Assembly: GCA_034440635.1 (NCBI GenBank)
Contig: JAOTON010000768.1
Coordinates: 558,001 to 622,000, forward strand
Source: Lepas anatifera
Taxonomy: Eukaryota > Arthropoda > Thecostraca > Lepadidae
Length of the DNA: 64,000 bases
Direction: 5' to 3'
How positions within the stretch are numbered: position 1 is the stretch's first letter; each line of letters opens with the position of its first letter. Position numbers and translations under genes: made by a program. A model generated the notes under the pieces. It made no database searches and was not told the DNA's origin. It worked only from the letters and a program-made list of their open reading frames with translations. Positions 23,665 to 34,277 of this stretch are shown one piece after another.

Positions 23665-24007
23665 TCTCTCAGGTTTGTTTGGAGATAGCATAAAAACGGT
23701 GGCGCGTAGCACTGCCCTACTTGCAATACCTTTTCTCTGATCATTTTTAAAACTTTTTCAAAGTTTTAAGGTTTGGTCATCTCAGGTCAAGTTACCAGTA
23801 CAAGTCAAGTGAACTGACCTCAAAAGAGTTTAAGATAGCATAAATCAGAACAGGGTGAACTTATTCGATTGTAATTCATATCACATAATGGGCCCAACGA
23901 GTTCTCTCAAGTATGTTGCTGTATTCTTGGTAACGATGCCCTAAGGTCAGGTACGAGCCATGACCTCTCCATTGGAAATACATGGAAAAATATTTTAACT
24001 GAATACC
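23665..24007 (+). mobile_element. T1 element fragment
   Basis: T1 interior from the CTCAGGTTTGTTTGGAGATAG region through AAAACGGTGGCGCGTAGCAC and the core block (about 23,915-23,990). It stops at a T3-like palindrome. Both TTAA ends are missing. Confidence 0.75.
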
Positions 24008-24051
24008 TTCGGAGTTAGAGGGGGCCATCAATGGCCCCCTCTAACTCCGAA
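24008..24051. repeat. 44-bp perfect hairpin made from a T3 end
   Basis: TTCGGAGTTAGAGGGGGCCAT, two bases, then its exact reverse complement. The left half is the inner part of the T3 double-core end, which is normally followed by CGATGGCCCCCGGTGGGG. Here the sequence turns back on itself at the hairpin centre. Confidence 0.9.
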
Positions 24052-24067
24052 AATATGTATATGTATT

Positions 24068-25070
24068 TTAACCCGCGCCCCGGTGGGCCCCCGAGCCACC
24101 TTCGCGTCCTGGTGGGGGTGTTTGAAAACCCACCTCGAACTCGGCCCCTATGCGGGATCGCGAAAAATCCGAACGCTAGTGGATAGCTCATACAATTCCA
24201 TGAAGAAACTATATCGGTCACTTTTTGGCTCAGGTCAATATTGAGGTCATGACAGGTTAAAGAATGTGAGATTTTGAGTAGAGTCTTTGGGCTCTAGCGT
24301 CTGACTGAGTTGAGTTAGAATCATTTTTTAGGCACAATCGCACATTTTTAGTACATTCGCTTCCTCCTGTCATAGAAAATCAAATGATCAGTAAGATGAC
24401 CATACTAGGTCAAAACACAAAAAATTATCTGACTTCAGGTCAGGTCAAGGTCACTTTTTAACCTAGCACAGTCAATTTGCATATCAATCGACTCGCAATA
24501 GCAATCCGGACGCAGTGATGTCAAAATAAAAGCTGTATTATCATTTCTTTCAAAGTTATCTGACAACTGCCTAAGCAGCTGCAGATGACCTCCCTGAGGT
24601 CGCAGGTAAAAATTGCAACATTAACCTGGAAAGGGGCCCAGGACGCTACGATTTGGAGAATATAAAGGTATTCTAAGCTCAATCTACACAAATACAGCCA
24701 AATCTCTGTTTTTTCACACGTATTTCAAATGGAGAGGTCATGGTCCGTACTTGACCTAAGGTCATCGATAGAAAAATCCCGGAATATATGTTGTAGCACT
24801 CGGTGGGCTTATTATGTGGTACAAGTTTCACTCAGATCGATTCATCGATTTCTTACTTATATCACCTTAAACATTTTTGAGGTGAGGTGACTTGACTTGC
24901 GCTAGTGACCTGACCTGAGATGACCCAAACTTAAAAATTTGGAAAAGGTGCGGGATTGATCAAGGATAAGCTGAGCAAAATACGGCAGCACTCCACACCG
25001 CTGTTTTTTTCGTGCCGCCGGAAAAACCCAAAGGAGGTGTTCAAACACCCCTTACCGGGGCGAGGGTTAA
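24068..25070 (-). mobile_element. T2 element, near-full copy
   Basis: 1,003 bp from TTAA to TTAA in reverse. The double-core end comes first (CCCGCGCCCCGGTGGG, GAGCCACCTTCGCG, CCTGGTGGGGGTGTTTGAA). The single-core end is last (GGAGGTGTTCAAACACCCC, CCGGGGCGAGGG). The core block lies at about 24,715-24,785. It is non-coding. Confidence 0.88.
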
Positions 25071-25109
25071 TGTACATATTAAAAAGATGGATCTTAAGTA
25101 CGTTTTAAC

Positions 25110-25198
25110 GTTAAATGTTGAAGCGCTCATGTCAATGGTTTGACCTCCAGATGTCCAGTTGCGTCACGATAGGTTATTTTCAATAACATATGCAATGC
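25110..25198 (-). mobile_element. T3 internal fragment
   Basis: It matches reverse T3 (GCGCTCATGTCAATGGTTTG, GACGATAGG-like TCACGATAGGTTATTTTC, then ATATGCAATGC) up to the TTAA at 25,199. T2 occupies that site. The same T3 site is interrupted at 4,455 and 27,253. Confidence 0.7.
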
Positions 25199-25590
25199 TT
25201 AACCCGCGCACCGGTGGACCCCCGAGCCACCTTCGCCCTGGCGGTGGTGTTTGAACACCCCCTCGAACTCGACCCCTAAGCGGGATAGCGAAAAAACGTG
25301 AAATCTGGTGGCTAGCTGATACAAATTCATGGCGAAACTATATCAGTCACTTTTTGGCTCAGGTCAATATTGAAGCCATGCCATGTCAAAGAAAGTTTGA
25401 GTAGAGTTTTTGGGCTCTAGCGTATGCCAGGGTTGAGTTAGAATCATTTTTTTAGGCACCATTCACTTCCTCTCGTCACGGTGAATCAAGTGATGTATGA
25501 TATGACCATACTGGGTCAAAGCACAAAAATGACCCGACATCAGGTCAGGTCAAGGTGACTTTTTAGCCTAGCATAGTCAATAAGCATTAT
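25199..25590 (-). mobile_element. T2 element, truncated copy
   Basis: The T2 double-core end (CCCGCGCACCGGTGGACCCC, CCACCTTCGCCCTGGCGG, GGTGTTTGAACACCCCC) plus about 300 bases of interior. The match fades after CAGGTCAGGTCAAGGTGACT. About 130 bases of unassigned DNA follow before the next T1 unit. Confidence 0.75.
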
Positions 25591-25719
25591 GGTGCGCGTT
25601 ATAACACTTTTTCGAAATAAAAACTTTTCACGCGGTTTTAGACGGTACACACAAATATAAGGACAAACCTGCAAACAAAATCGTCATTATCTCGAATTTA
25701 AGCAACGGATTTTTACTTT

Positions 25720-26834
25720 TTAACACGCGCATTGACGGGGGGCGAGTACCCGCCCCCTCTCGGGTTTTTCGGAGAGAGTAGAAAAACGGCGGCGCGTAGC
25801 GCCGCCGTACTTGGATACCTTTTCCCTTATCATTTTTACAACTTCTGTGAAAATTTTAAGGTTAGGTCATCTCAGGTCAGGTCACCAGTACAGGTCAAGT
25901 GACCCGACCTCAAAAAAAGTTTAAGATAGCATAAGTCGGAGCAGGGTGAACTTATCCGATTAAAACTCATATCACATAATGGCCCCACCGAGTTCTCTAA
26001 AATATGTTCCGGCATTTTTGATATCGATGACCTAAGGTCAGGTACGAGGCATGGCCTCTCCATAGAAATACATGGGAAAAATTTTTTTACGGAATAACTC
26101 AGTAACGGATGGCGATAGAGCATTTATTTTAGCTGCATTAGACTCGCCTGGGCTTTGCAGTTCTAATGATATGCATTTTATATACCTTGACTCTGACCTG
26201 ACCTCAGGTCAGGCCAAATCCTTGATTTGACCTAGCGAGGTCAAATTATATATCATTCGATTCGGCTGCTAAGAGGATTCATATAGTTTAAGTCGTTTGA
26301 TATATAATTTGACCTTGTTAGGTCAAATCAAGGATTTGACCTGACCTGAAGTCAGGTCAGGGTCAAATTATATAAAATGGATATCATTAGAACTGCAAAT
26401 CTAAGGCGAGTCTAATACAGCTAAAATAAATGCTCTATCACTATCCGGTACTGAGTTATTCCGTAAAAACCATTTTTCCCATGTATTTCCAAGGGAGAGG
26501 TCATGCCTCGTACCTGACCTTAGGTCATCGATATCAAAAATACCGGAACATATTTTAAAGAACTCGGTGGGGCCATTATGTGATATGAGTTTCAATCGGA
26601 TACGTTCACCCTGCTCCGACTTATGCTGTCTTAATCTTTTTTGAGGTCGTGTCACTTAACCTGTACTGGTGACCTGACCTGAGATCACCTAACCTTAAAA
26701 TTTTCACAGAAGTTGTAAAAATGATGAAGGAAAAGGTATACCAAGGACAACGGCGCTACGCGCCGCCGTTTTTCCACTATCTCCAAGAAACCCGAGGGGG
26801 GCGGGTACCCGCCCCCCGTCAATGCGCGTGTTAA
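25720..26834. mobile_element. T1 foldback: two single-core halves in inverted fusion
   Basis: Both termini are the T1 single-core end (CACGCGCATTGACGGGGGGC, hairpin, and GGCGGCGCGTAGCGCCGCC or a variant). Left to right it runs about 570 bases as T1(+), then switches near 26,300 to T1(-) and returns to TTAA. The double-core end is absent on both sides. It could form a ~540-bp stem. Confidence 0.85.
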
Positions 26835-26844
26835 GCCACTATTT

Positions 26845-27027
26845 TAACACGCGCCCCGCTGGGGTCCCTCGCATGACGCGTCCCGCTGGGGCGGGGGGTA
26901 TTCCGCCCCCCTCTGTATCTCATTTCTCATGAAAGATAAAGAAAAATTATGGACGACATTCGAAAGCTCTTGACGAGACGAAGAGAAATTATAGGAAATA
27001 TTTATATGTCAGGTGAATATTAACCCA
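26845..27027 (-). mobile_element. T9 element, end fragment
   Basis: A lone double-core end: CACGCGCCCCGCTGGGGTCC, a short linker, CGCGTCCCGCTGGGGCGGGG, then GGGTATTCCGCCCCCC. About 110 bases of interior follow. It has the same architecture as T1-T5 but a distinct core (CCCGCT). It is cut by T3 sequence at 27,028. Confidence 0.6.
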
Positions 27028-27252
27028 CACCCCACCGGGGGTGAGGTGCCACCTTCGCCCCACCGGGGCCATCGATGGCCCTCCTTTAACTCTGGAAATA
27101 TGGGGGTTAGCGCAAATCTGCAAAGTGCATTAGAAAGCTTGCGTTAATTCAGTAAGAAATTACTTGGCATGCTTAAGCACTCAGGTCAGTGGTTTAACCT
27201 TCAGGGGTCAAGTTAGGTCACGATAGGCTATTTTCACTAAGATATGCAATGC
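27028..27252 (-). mobile_element. T3 element, double-core end fragment
   Basis: TTAA, CCCACACCCCACCGGGGGTG, CCACCTTCGCCCCACCGGGG and the CCATCGATGG hairpin, then interior through GGGGGTTAGCGCAAATCTGC to ATATGCAATGC. T1 interrupts it at an internal TTAA. Confidence 0.8.
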
Positions 27253-28101
27253 TTAACACGCGCATTGACGGGGGTCTGAGCCACCTTCGCTTTGACGAGG
27301 GGGGGTGGGTACCCGCCCCCCCCTAAGATCTCGAGAACCACGGTAGGTAGCGAAAAACGGTAAACGGTGTTGGGTAGCCCATCCACTTCTCCACCGAAAA
27401 TATTTGAACCATTTTTGTCAGGTCAAATTTAAGGTCGCGAGAGGTCAAAACGGCCGTAATAGGTCTAACATGTAAATTAGGTTTTCTACCATTACATCTG
27501 AACAAGTAAAGATAGAGCAAAACGACTTAAACTGTATGAATCTTCGCAGCAAGCCGAATTGAATGATATATAATTTGACCTTGTTAGGTCAAATCAAGGA
27601 TTTGACCTGACCTGAAAATTAGGTCAGGGTAAAATTATATACAATGCATATTATTAGAACCGCAAAGCCAAGGTAAGTCTAATGCAGCTAAAATAAACGC
27701 TCTATCTCTATCCGTTACTGAGTTATACAGTAAAAACCATTTTTCCCATGTATTTCGAATGGAGAGGTCATGCCTCATATCTGACCTAAGGTCATTGACA
27801 TGAAAAATACCGGAACATATTTTAGAGAACTCGGTGGGCACATTATGTGGCATGAGCTTCAATCGGATAAGTTCACCCTGCTCCTACTTATGCTATCTTA
27901 AACTTTTTTTGAGGTCAGGTCACTTGACCTGTACTGGTGACCTGACCTGAGATGACCTAACCTTGAAATTTTCACAGAAGTTGTAAAAAGGATGAGGAAA
28001 AAATGTATGCTATGTATGGCGGCGCTACACGCCGCCGTTTTGCTGCTATCTTTGAAAAACCCGGAGGGGGCGGGTACCGGCCCCCTCAATGCGCGTGTTA
28101 A
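27253..28101 (-). mobile_element. T1 element, full-length copy
   Basis: 849 bp. The double-core end is on the left (CACGCGCATTGACGGGGGTC, CCACCTTCGCTTTGACGAGG, then GGGTACCCGCCCC). The single-core end is on the right, with GGCGGCGCTACACGCCGCC and a slightly broken GGGTACCGGCCCCC hairpin. It carries a 75-codon minus-strand frame at 27,635-27,862 seen at the same place in other T1 copies. Confidence 0.92.
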
Positions 28102-28442
28102 AGTTAAAAATAGTACAATTTAGAAGACTTTTTACTCTAGCGTTTGGCTGAGTTACTTAAAAGCCAAAATTTAAGCGTCATTCGATGCCTCTCTTTATGG
28201 CGATTCGAATGATGTACAATATGACCATACCAGAACATGGTATAAAAGTGACATTCAAGGTCATCATATAACTAAACATAGTCAATTTGCATATCACTTG
28301 ACTTGTAATGAAAAATCAAACATAGTGGTATCAAAATGAGAGCACTATTGCAATTTCCTGCGCAGTTATTGACATAAGTATCAAAACGTGCTTAGGTAGA
28401 CTCAAATGACCTCTCAAAGGTCACAGGTCAGAAACTGCAAAA
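28102..28442 (-). mobile_element. T2 internal fragment
   Basis: It matches the reverse T2 interior (TCTAGCGTTTGGCTGAGTT, CATAGTCAATTTGCATATCA, CCTCTCAAAGGTCACAGGTC). It lies between two T1 copies that point away from each other. Its termini are lost. Confidence 0.7.
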
Positions 28443-29288
28443 TTAACACGCGCATTGACGGGGGCGGGTACCCGCCCCCTCGGGTTTTTCGGAGATAGCA
28501 GAAAAACGGCGGCGCGTAGCTCCGCCGTACTTGGTATGCCCTTTTCCCTCATAATTTTTACAACTTCTGTGAAAATTTTAAGGTTAGGTCATCTCAGGTC
28601 AGGTCACCAGTACAGGTCAAGTGACCCAGCCTCAAAAAAGTTTAAGATAGCATAAGTCAGAGCAGGGTGAACTTATCCGATTGAAACTCATATCACATAA
28701 TGGCCCTACCGAGTTCTCTAAAATATGTTCCGGTATTTTTGATATCGATGACCTAAGGTCAGGTACGAGGCACGACCTCTTCATTGGAAATACATGGGAA
28801 AATGTTTTTTTACGGAATAACTCAGTAACGGATGGTGATAGAGCATTTATTTTAGCTGCATTAGATTTGCCTGGGCTTTGCGGTTCTAATGATATGCATT
28901 TTATATAATTTGACCCCGACCTGACCTCAGGTCAGGTCAAATCCTTGATTTGACCTAGCAAGGTCAAATTATATATCATTCGATTCGGCTTGCTAAGAGG
29001 ATTCATATAGTTCAAGTCGTTTTGCTCTATCTTTACTTGTTCAGATGTAATGGCCGAAAAACTGAATTTACATGTTATCCCTATGACGGGCATGTTTTGA
29101 CCTCTCGTGACCTGAAATGTGACCTGACAAAAAAAATGGTTCGATTGTTGTCGAAGGAGAAGTGAATGGGCATCCCAACGCCGTTTACCGTTTTTCGCTA
29201 CCTACCGTGGTTCTCGAGATCTTAGGGGGCGGGTACCCGCCCCCGTCAATGCGAAGGTGGCTCGGACCCCCGTCAATGCGCGTGTTAA
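28443..29288 (+). mobile_element. T1 element, full-length reference copy
   Basis: 846 bp, TTAA to TTAA, used here as the T1 standard. Parts in order: CACGCGCATTGACGGGGG, hairpin GGCGGGTACCCGCC, CGGGTTTTTCGGAGATAG, stem GGCGGCGCGTAGCTCCGCC, AGGTCA cluster, shared core block (about 28,681-28,803), TGACCTCAGGTCAGGTCA palindrome (about 28,920), AT-rich TATATCATTCGATTCGGC, second hairpin GGGGGCGGGTACCCGCCCCC, and two GTCAATGCG boxes. By eye about 14 AGGTCA/TGACCT hexamers occur, against about 0.4 expected by chance. No transposase. Confidence 0.93.
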
Positions 29289-30544
29289 CTACGGGTTCAA
29301 CCAAGTTTCCTACTAAATCTAGTCTTCCCTTATGACGTCACCACGCTTTCCTACCAAAGTCCAGGAGAACCTTCCAAGTTTTGGGATGATCGTCTGGAAC
29401 ATACCAAATTTTGGCGTAATTTGGCAGCAATCTAGCATAAATCGAAATCGACTTCCTTCACCCTTTAAACAGTAACCTTGGTCTCTGCGAGCGGCGTATT
29501 TTACGTGAATCTAACAAAAATATCAAAACACTTCAAAGAATTAGTTGAAAGGGCATGCATTAACTCAAACCCAGTTGTATTTATGCAGCCATGAACAATG
29601 ATTTTGACAAACATACTGACACAGATAAATCAGCAACTAAATACAAAGAGAGACAAGTTATAGCTTCTCAATCGCATATTTGGATACCTTCCATCACGTT
29701 AATTCAAATTATCAGCACCCACACGCTAGTAATCTGACTGCTTACTAAAAAAATGCAGAATACATAAGCGTCGATAAGGGTGAAGCTGTAAAACACGCGC
29801 CCATTGGAGTCAAATACCTGAAGCTTGATGTTCCGAAAGCTCGCTGAAATTTCTAATCATGCACGCCTGCATGGAGTAAGAGAAGAAAAATAATACTAAC
29901 ATCAAAATAAAACCTGCAAACTCATATCCGTCCATTTTTTATTAAAAGCCGAGATAAATATGTTTACTTCTTCCCACGAGATCAAGCGTTGTTTATTATC
30001 TTCGGAGTCGTCATGGCAACATCGTCAGCAATCAACGGCCAATTAAAATCTGTTGAAGTGTTGCTGCAAACAGCTGTTAGTGCTGAAGCCGCTGTTATTT
30101 TGATAAGCTGTAAAAAATTTGTAAAAATGATATTCTTCACTTGAGGTCTTGGAAAATGCCCAATAGTTTCAAAAAATAAAAATGTTTCAACTTTCTATTA
30201 AACTATACAAATTTTGTTGATCCAGTTCTAAAATTGGCTTTTTAGGGCTTCGAAAAAGTGTAATGTCTCCAATGCCCTGTATAGTAACTGTCGTGCCTGT
30301 CCAGCCCTGATGACGTAATGCTGCCAAACAACTTGAACGGAGTCTGGGTCATATGGTGCCCACAACACTAAATAAAACATCTGTGGGGGCTCCAACATGT
30401 CAGGTGTTAAAAAAAGTTTAAAAGGTACCTACTAAACCTGTAGCACGTGAACATAAGTGTACATGTGTCTGTCCGCTAAGTAAACAAAGTGCAGAAACTA
30501 TGAGGATGAATAAATGACATTGAATGTGATGCTCCTTAAAGCAC
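29289..30544. other. Unrecognised DNA
   Basis: AT-rich sequence with no recognised repeat, gene or long frame. It separates the T1 copy from the LINE fragment, and the last few hundred bases may be LINE 3' UTR. Confidence 0.35.
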
Positions 30545-31319
30545 TCATATTGCTGCCACATCAACTGACGGCTCCTCACTCATAAGGGACTGAAGTAAAA
30601 CATCTGTTGGGAAATGAGCCTTCCTCTCAATCTCGTAGTCCCAGCAGTCAGTCAGAGCATGTTTGACAGTGAGCTGTTCTCCACATCGTGGGCACTCCGG
30701 TGGCTCTTCTCTTCTCAGCAGGAACGAGTGAGTGGAGTGAGTGTGTCCTATACGCATTTCCGATAACACAAATTCGTCCGTTCTACAAATGGCGTTGACC
30801 GATGGCAATACGCTAATCCTGGGCTGCAAAAGACGCAGTTTGGAGCCCTTGGGATCATGATCCCATCTATGTTGCCAAGTGTCGGACGCATACTGCCGAA
30901 TGGAGGGGAAACAGTCAGTGGAGGGCACTCTTACTCCTGTGGACACCGTCCCCCGAGACGCCTCCTTCGCCGCAGCGTCTCTGCTCATTGCCAGGCACTT
31001 CCATGTGACTGGGCACCCATGCCAGTGTTAACGTTGTTATTGGTACTGTACTCTGTGCAGTGTACCCCGAGTAAGTTCCAGAAAACATGGCGATGAGGGA
31101 TGAAAATCGAATGACGTTAGTGCTTGCAAAGACGACAGTGAGTCAGTAAAGACAACGTGTTCGCGTCTCCTCGATCGTTACACCTGGTCCAAAACTCGAA
31201 AGATAGCGTAAAGTTCCGCGGTAAAGACAGATGCAGCCGCATAGTACATCTTTTTTTCAATTCCATCACTTACACATTCAACACCTCTCTCTGTCTTAGA
31301 GCCGTATGTGTAGTCAACT
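30545..31319 (-). pseudogene. LINE 3' part: RNase H domain and cysteine motif
   Basis: The minus strand reads as the RNase H tail of a LINE ORF2. VDYTYGSKTERGVEC (about 31,270-31,318) should start with the first catalytic Asp, but a Tyr stands in DYTYGS where DGS is usual. ASVFTAELYAI follows, then FTDSLSSLQAL after a stop and frame change, and finally the frame at 30,545-30,988. That frame begins DAAAKEAS and ends with EMRIGHTHSTHSFLL and a CPRC...H...C zinc-knuckle-like motif (ECPRCGEQLTVKHALTDC). Such a tail is typical of I-group and related LINEs. The 5' part is missing: T2 abuts just upstream of RNase H. Confidence 0.85.
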
Positions 31320-32143
31320 TTAACACCCGCCCCGGTGGGCCTCCGAGCCACGTTCGCCCTGGTGGGGGAGGTTTCAAACACCCTCCTCGAACTTGGCTTT
31401 TCTGTGGGATAGCGAAAAAATGCGAAAACTGCTGAATAGCCCATAAAAATTCACCAGGAAACTACAACCGTCCCTTTTTGGCTCAGGTCAATATTGAGGT
31501 CATGACAGGTCAAAGAAGGTTGCATGTTAGATAAGATTTTCTAGTGTCTGACAGAGTTGAGTTAGAACAGTTTTTAGGCACCATTCGCTTCCTCCCGTTG
31601 CGGCGGATCGAACAATCTATAATACGACTATATTAGGTCAAAACATAAAAATAACCTGATCCAAGGTCAGGTGAAGGTCTCCGTCTAACCTAGCATAGTG
31701 CATGTGCAATGCATTAATATGCATATTATGCATATCAATCAATTTGCATTATTGCAATAACAATCCAAACGTAATGGTATCAAAATAAGACTTTATCATC
31801 AGTTCCTGCAAAGTTATCGAACGAAGTTAGTTATCGAACGAAGTCTGAAAACCTGCTTAAGTAGCCCCAGATGCCCTCTTGGAGGTCACAGGTCCACACT
31901 TGCAGCATTAGCATAAAAGAAGCCTACGCTTCTATTATTTGGAGAATACGAAGGTATTCTAAGCGGTATCTACAGAAATAGAACACTTTTTCGGCTGATT
32001 TCCGTTTTCCTAATACATTTCCAATAAGAGGTCATGATCCGTACCTGATCCTAGGTCAGCGATATGAAAAATCCCGGAATACATTTTGTAGTACTCGGTT
32101 GGTCCGTTAGTGGTATATGTTTCAATTCGAGGGCGAGGGTTAA
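31320..32143 (-). mobile_element. T2 element, internally shortened copy
   Basis: TTAA, CACCCGCCCCGGTGGGCC, CCACGTTCGCCCTGGTGG, then T2 interior in reverse including the core block (about 32,020-32,090). It ends GGGCGAGGG TTAA. About 200 bases before the single-core end are missing, including the GC stem. The LINE does not clearly resume beyond it. Confidence 0.8.
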
Positions 32144-34277
32144 TACCTGGGTAGGTATGTATTATTCCAATTCCTAAACAAATCCGTCCATTAGACACCA
32201 GCTTTCACGTCCCTCCAGACCTGCTTCAAGCTCCCTCATCCTTTCAAGGATTAGGCGCCGAAAGAGACCCACAGGAGCTCAGGGCTCCCCAAGAGTGAGC
32301 TTCAGGCTACCCATGGACGCCGTCTCATAGTTCCTACCCCCAATGACTGATAGAAGAGCGTTAGGTGACTCGAGCGTCCCCTGAAGTGTCAGGGTGCCTA
32401 TAGTAAGTGCATAGTCAGATGGTGTTCGAGTTAATGGTGGGGTCGCTCCGAGCCACTTAGCTCCCTGAAATGAAGTTCCGGATCCGCTACTGTATATACC
32501 CAAAATGCTGGTTTTGGGGACAAGAAATGCTGATTTTGAAGCAAGGCTTCGGGTTTCATACAGGTGCTGTTTTCGGTGACATGAATTGTCGATAGCCTAA
32601 ATTAAAAAAAGAAGCGCATTGAAGCTTTACGACGCAATAGCTGCTAGGTCATATGGCACCAAACGCAAGGCCAGGGTCATATGGCCCCGCCAACTCTACA
32701 TCTGGTAGGGACGGTACAGTGGGGACAGGAAATACATATGCAGGTTCTGCCCGAAGAATTCAGTCCGGGTCAGCGGCGCGCGAGCACTCTTCTCCAGCCA
32801 CTGGAAGATATGTTATAGTTCGCGCCAAATCCTTTCAAAGGGTCCTAGTTCATGGCACGCGCCGTTTTGAGGTCCATGCAACCCAAGAAATATTATTTGT
32901 CCACCGATGCAAATTTTGGGAAAAATGGTGCTTCATGGGGGGGCGGGCTAGGAGGCTCGAGCCTCCCACGCCATTGCTTTCAAACAGCCTCCGGCTATGC
33001 GCTTATTGCGTATGGACATTTCGGAAGGGAGAGGACCCCCCCTTTCCCCCTCTTGACGCCACCTTTGGCCCTGAGGGTTTTATCCTTACCTGTAAGTATT
33101 AGGAAATAATGCCAACACATCTAAAGAAAAAAACTAATCATGCGCATGGTGTGGCTCAAAATTACCTGATATATTCGGTGGTCAGACGCTTTAATGCAGG
33201 ACCAGTTCAAATATCCAGCACTAACACTCGGCTCCCATTCATAGTCTTTTCGCTGCGATTCAATAAGATTTTACTGGCAATGGTAATAGATTTGCATTCA
33301 CTCTGATTCCATCCATACGGTTGACAGAGCGTACAAAGGCCATCGTAAAACTCAATACGTTCTCTTATTGCTGCCCGTAAATTGATCACAAAGTACGGAC
33401 ACGCCGATCAATGCTCAATCAAACAGATAGGCCTAGTTTGTGTGTGCAGCCGGCATGAAAACGAGCTGAAAATTGGTGTGCCTCGTCGGTAGAGCACACA
33501 GGGTGGTTCCCGTTCTCACAAAGCTTTAGAGCGCTGCCGCCATCAGCTACTGTACGAGGCATTTAGCATAGCAATGGAACCGATAAAGTAAACGTTCGAG
33601 GAAAAACTGTGAAAAAGCCCGGTTGGTCTGGGTGGCTGGGGAGCTCCGCTGGCATATTTAACTGCAAAAATTGTGCCGCAATATGAACCTTGAATATTTT
33701 TTTCTGTGATCACAAAAGTATGGTCAATATCTAATTCCAAAAGGTCGTAAAAAATTTTCCCCTACAGAGAATCAGGTTCCAGGAAAAATGGGCGTGCCTA
33801 AGCCTGACAGACATGCTTTCAAACTGCAGTGCCAGGGTTTCGGTTCCTGTTCCGTGCGCAGGGGCGGATCCAATCAGCTGGTTCGGAGGAAAGGCAAAAA
33901 GAATGTGAGCCTCAGGCACTAAAAAACGCTGAGCGGAGGAGGTGATAGCTAATGGGATTACAATGAAGTCAATTTGTAATACCAGCTGGGGTAAAAGTGA
34001 GCAAGATTGCGCAGTGTGTAAGAATACACGCAGCTATTTTCAGTAGTGCACCCAAGATAGGTGGGGGGGGGGCAGTGGACCCTCACCCCTCCCCCACAAC
34101 ATTTTGGCTTTCAAGTGCCCCCCTCCCGCCCAACATGGGTTTTGGCGGCAATTGGGCGTGGAAGGCTCCCGTTCAGGGCATGGATGAATATTGACCTGCG
34201 TTTTAGCGCCAGTACTCTCACCTTGCCGTCCCTGCATCCGGCGTGCCGCCCCTCGCTCGAAATAAGGCCCCTTTTCA
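32144..34277. other. Unrecognised DNA with repeat J copies
   Basis: Nothing is recognised apart from repeat J at 32,279-32,495 and a related GC-rich patch near 32,935-33,070. At 34,055-34,160 there is a G/C-run-rich patch. Open frames are short and overlapping. Confidence 0.35.
32279..32495. repeat. Interspersed repeat J, copy 2
   Basis: It contains GTCAGGGTGCCTATAGTAAG, TGCATAGTCAGATGGTG and GAAATGAAGTTCCGGATCCG followed by CTACTG. It corresponds to the 55,963-56,131 copy, whose ends are CAGTAGTGGA and TCCGCTACTG. Confidence 0.55.

Noticed and set aside
26209..26360. AGGTCA clusters as host gene enhancers
   Set aside because: The clusters recur at fixed positions inside T-family elements and no host gene is nearby; they are part of the elements.
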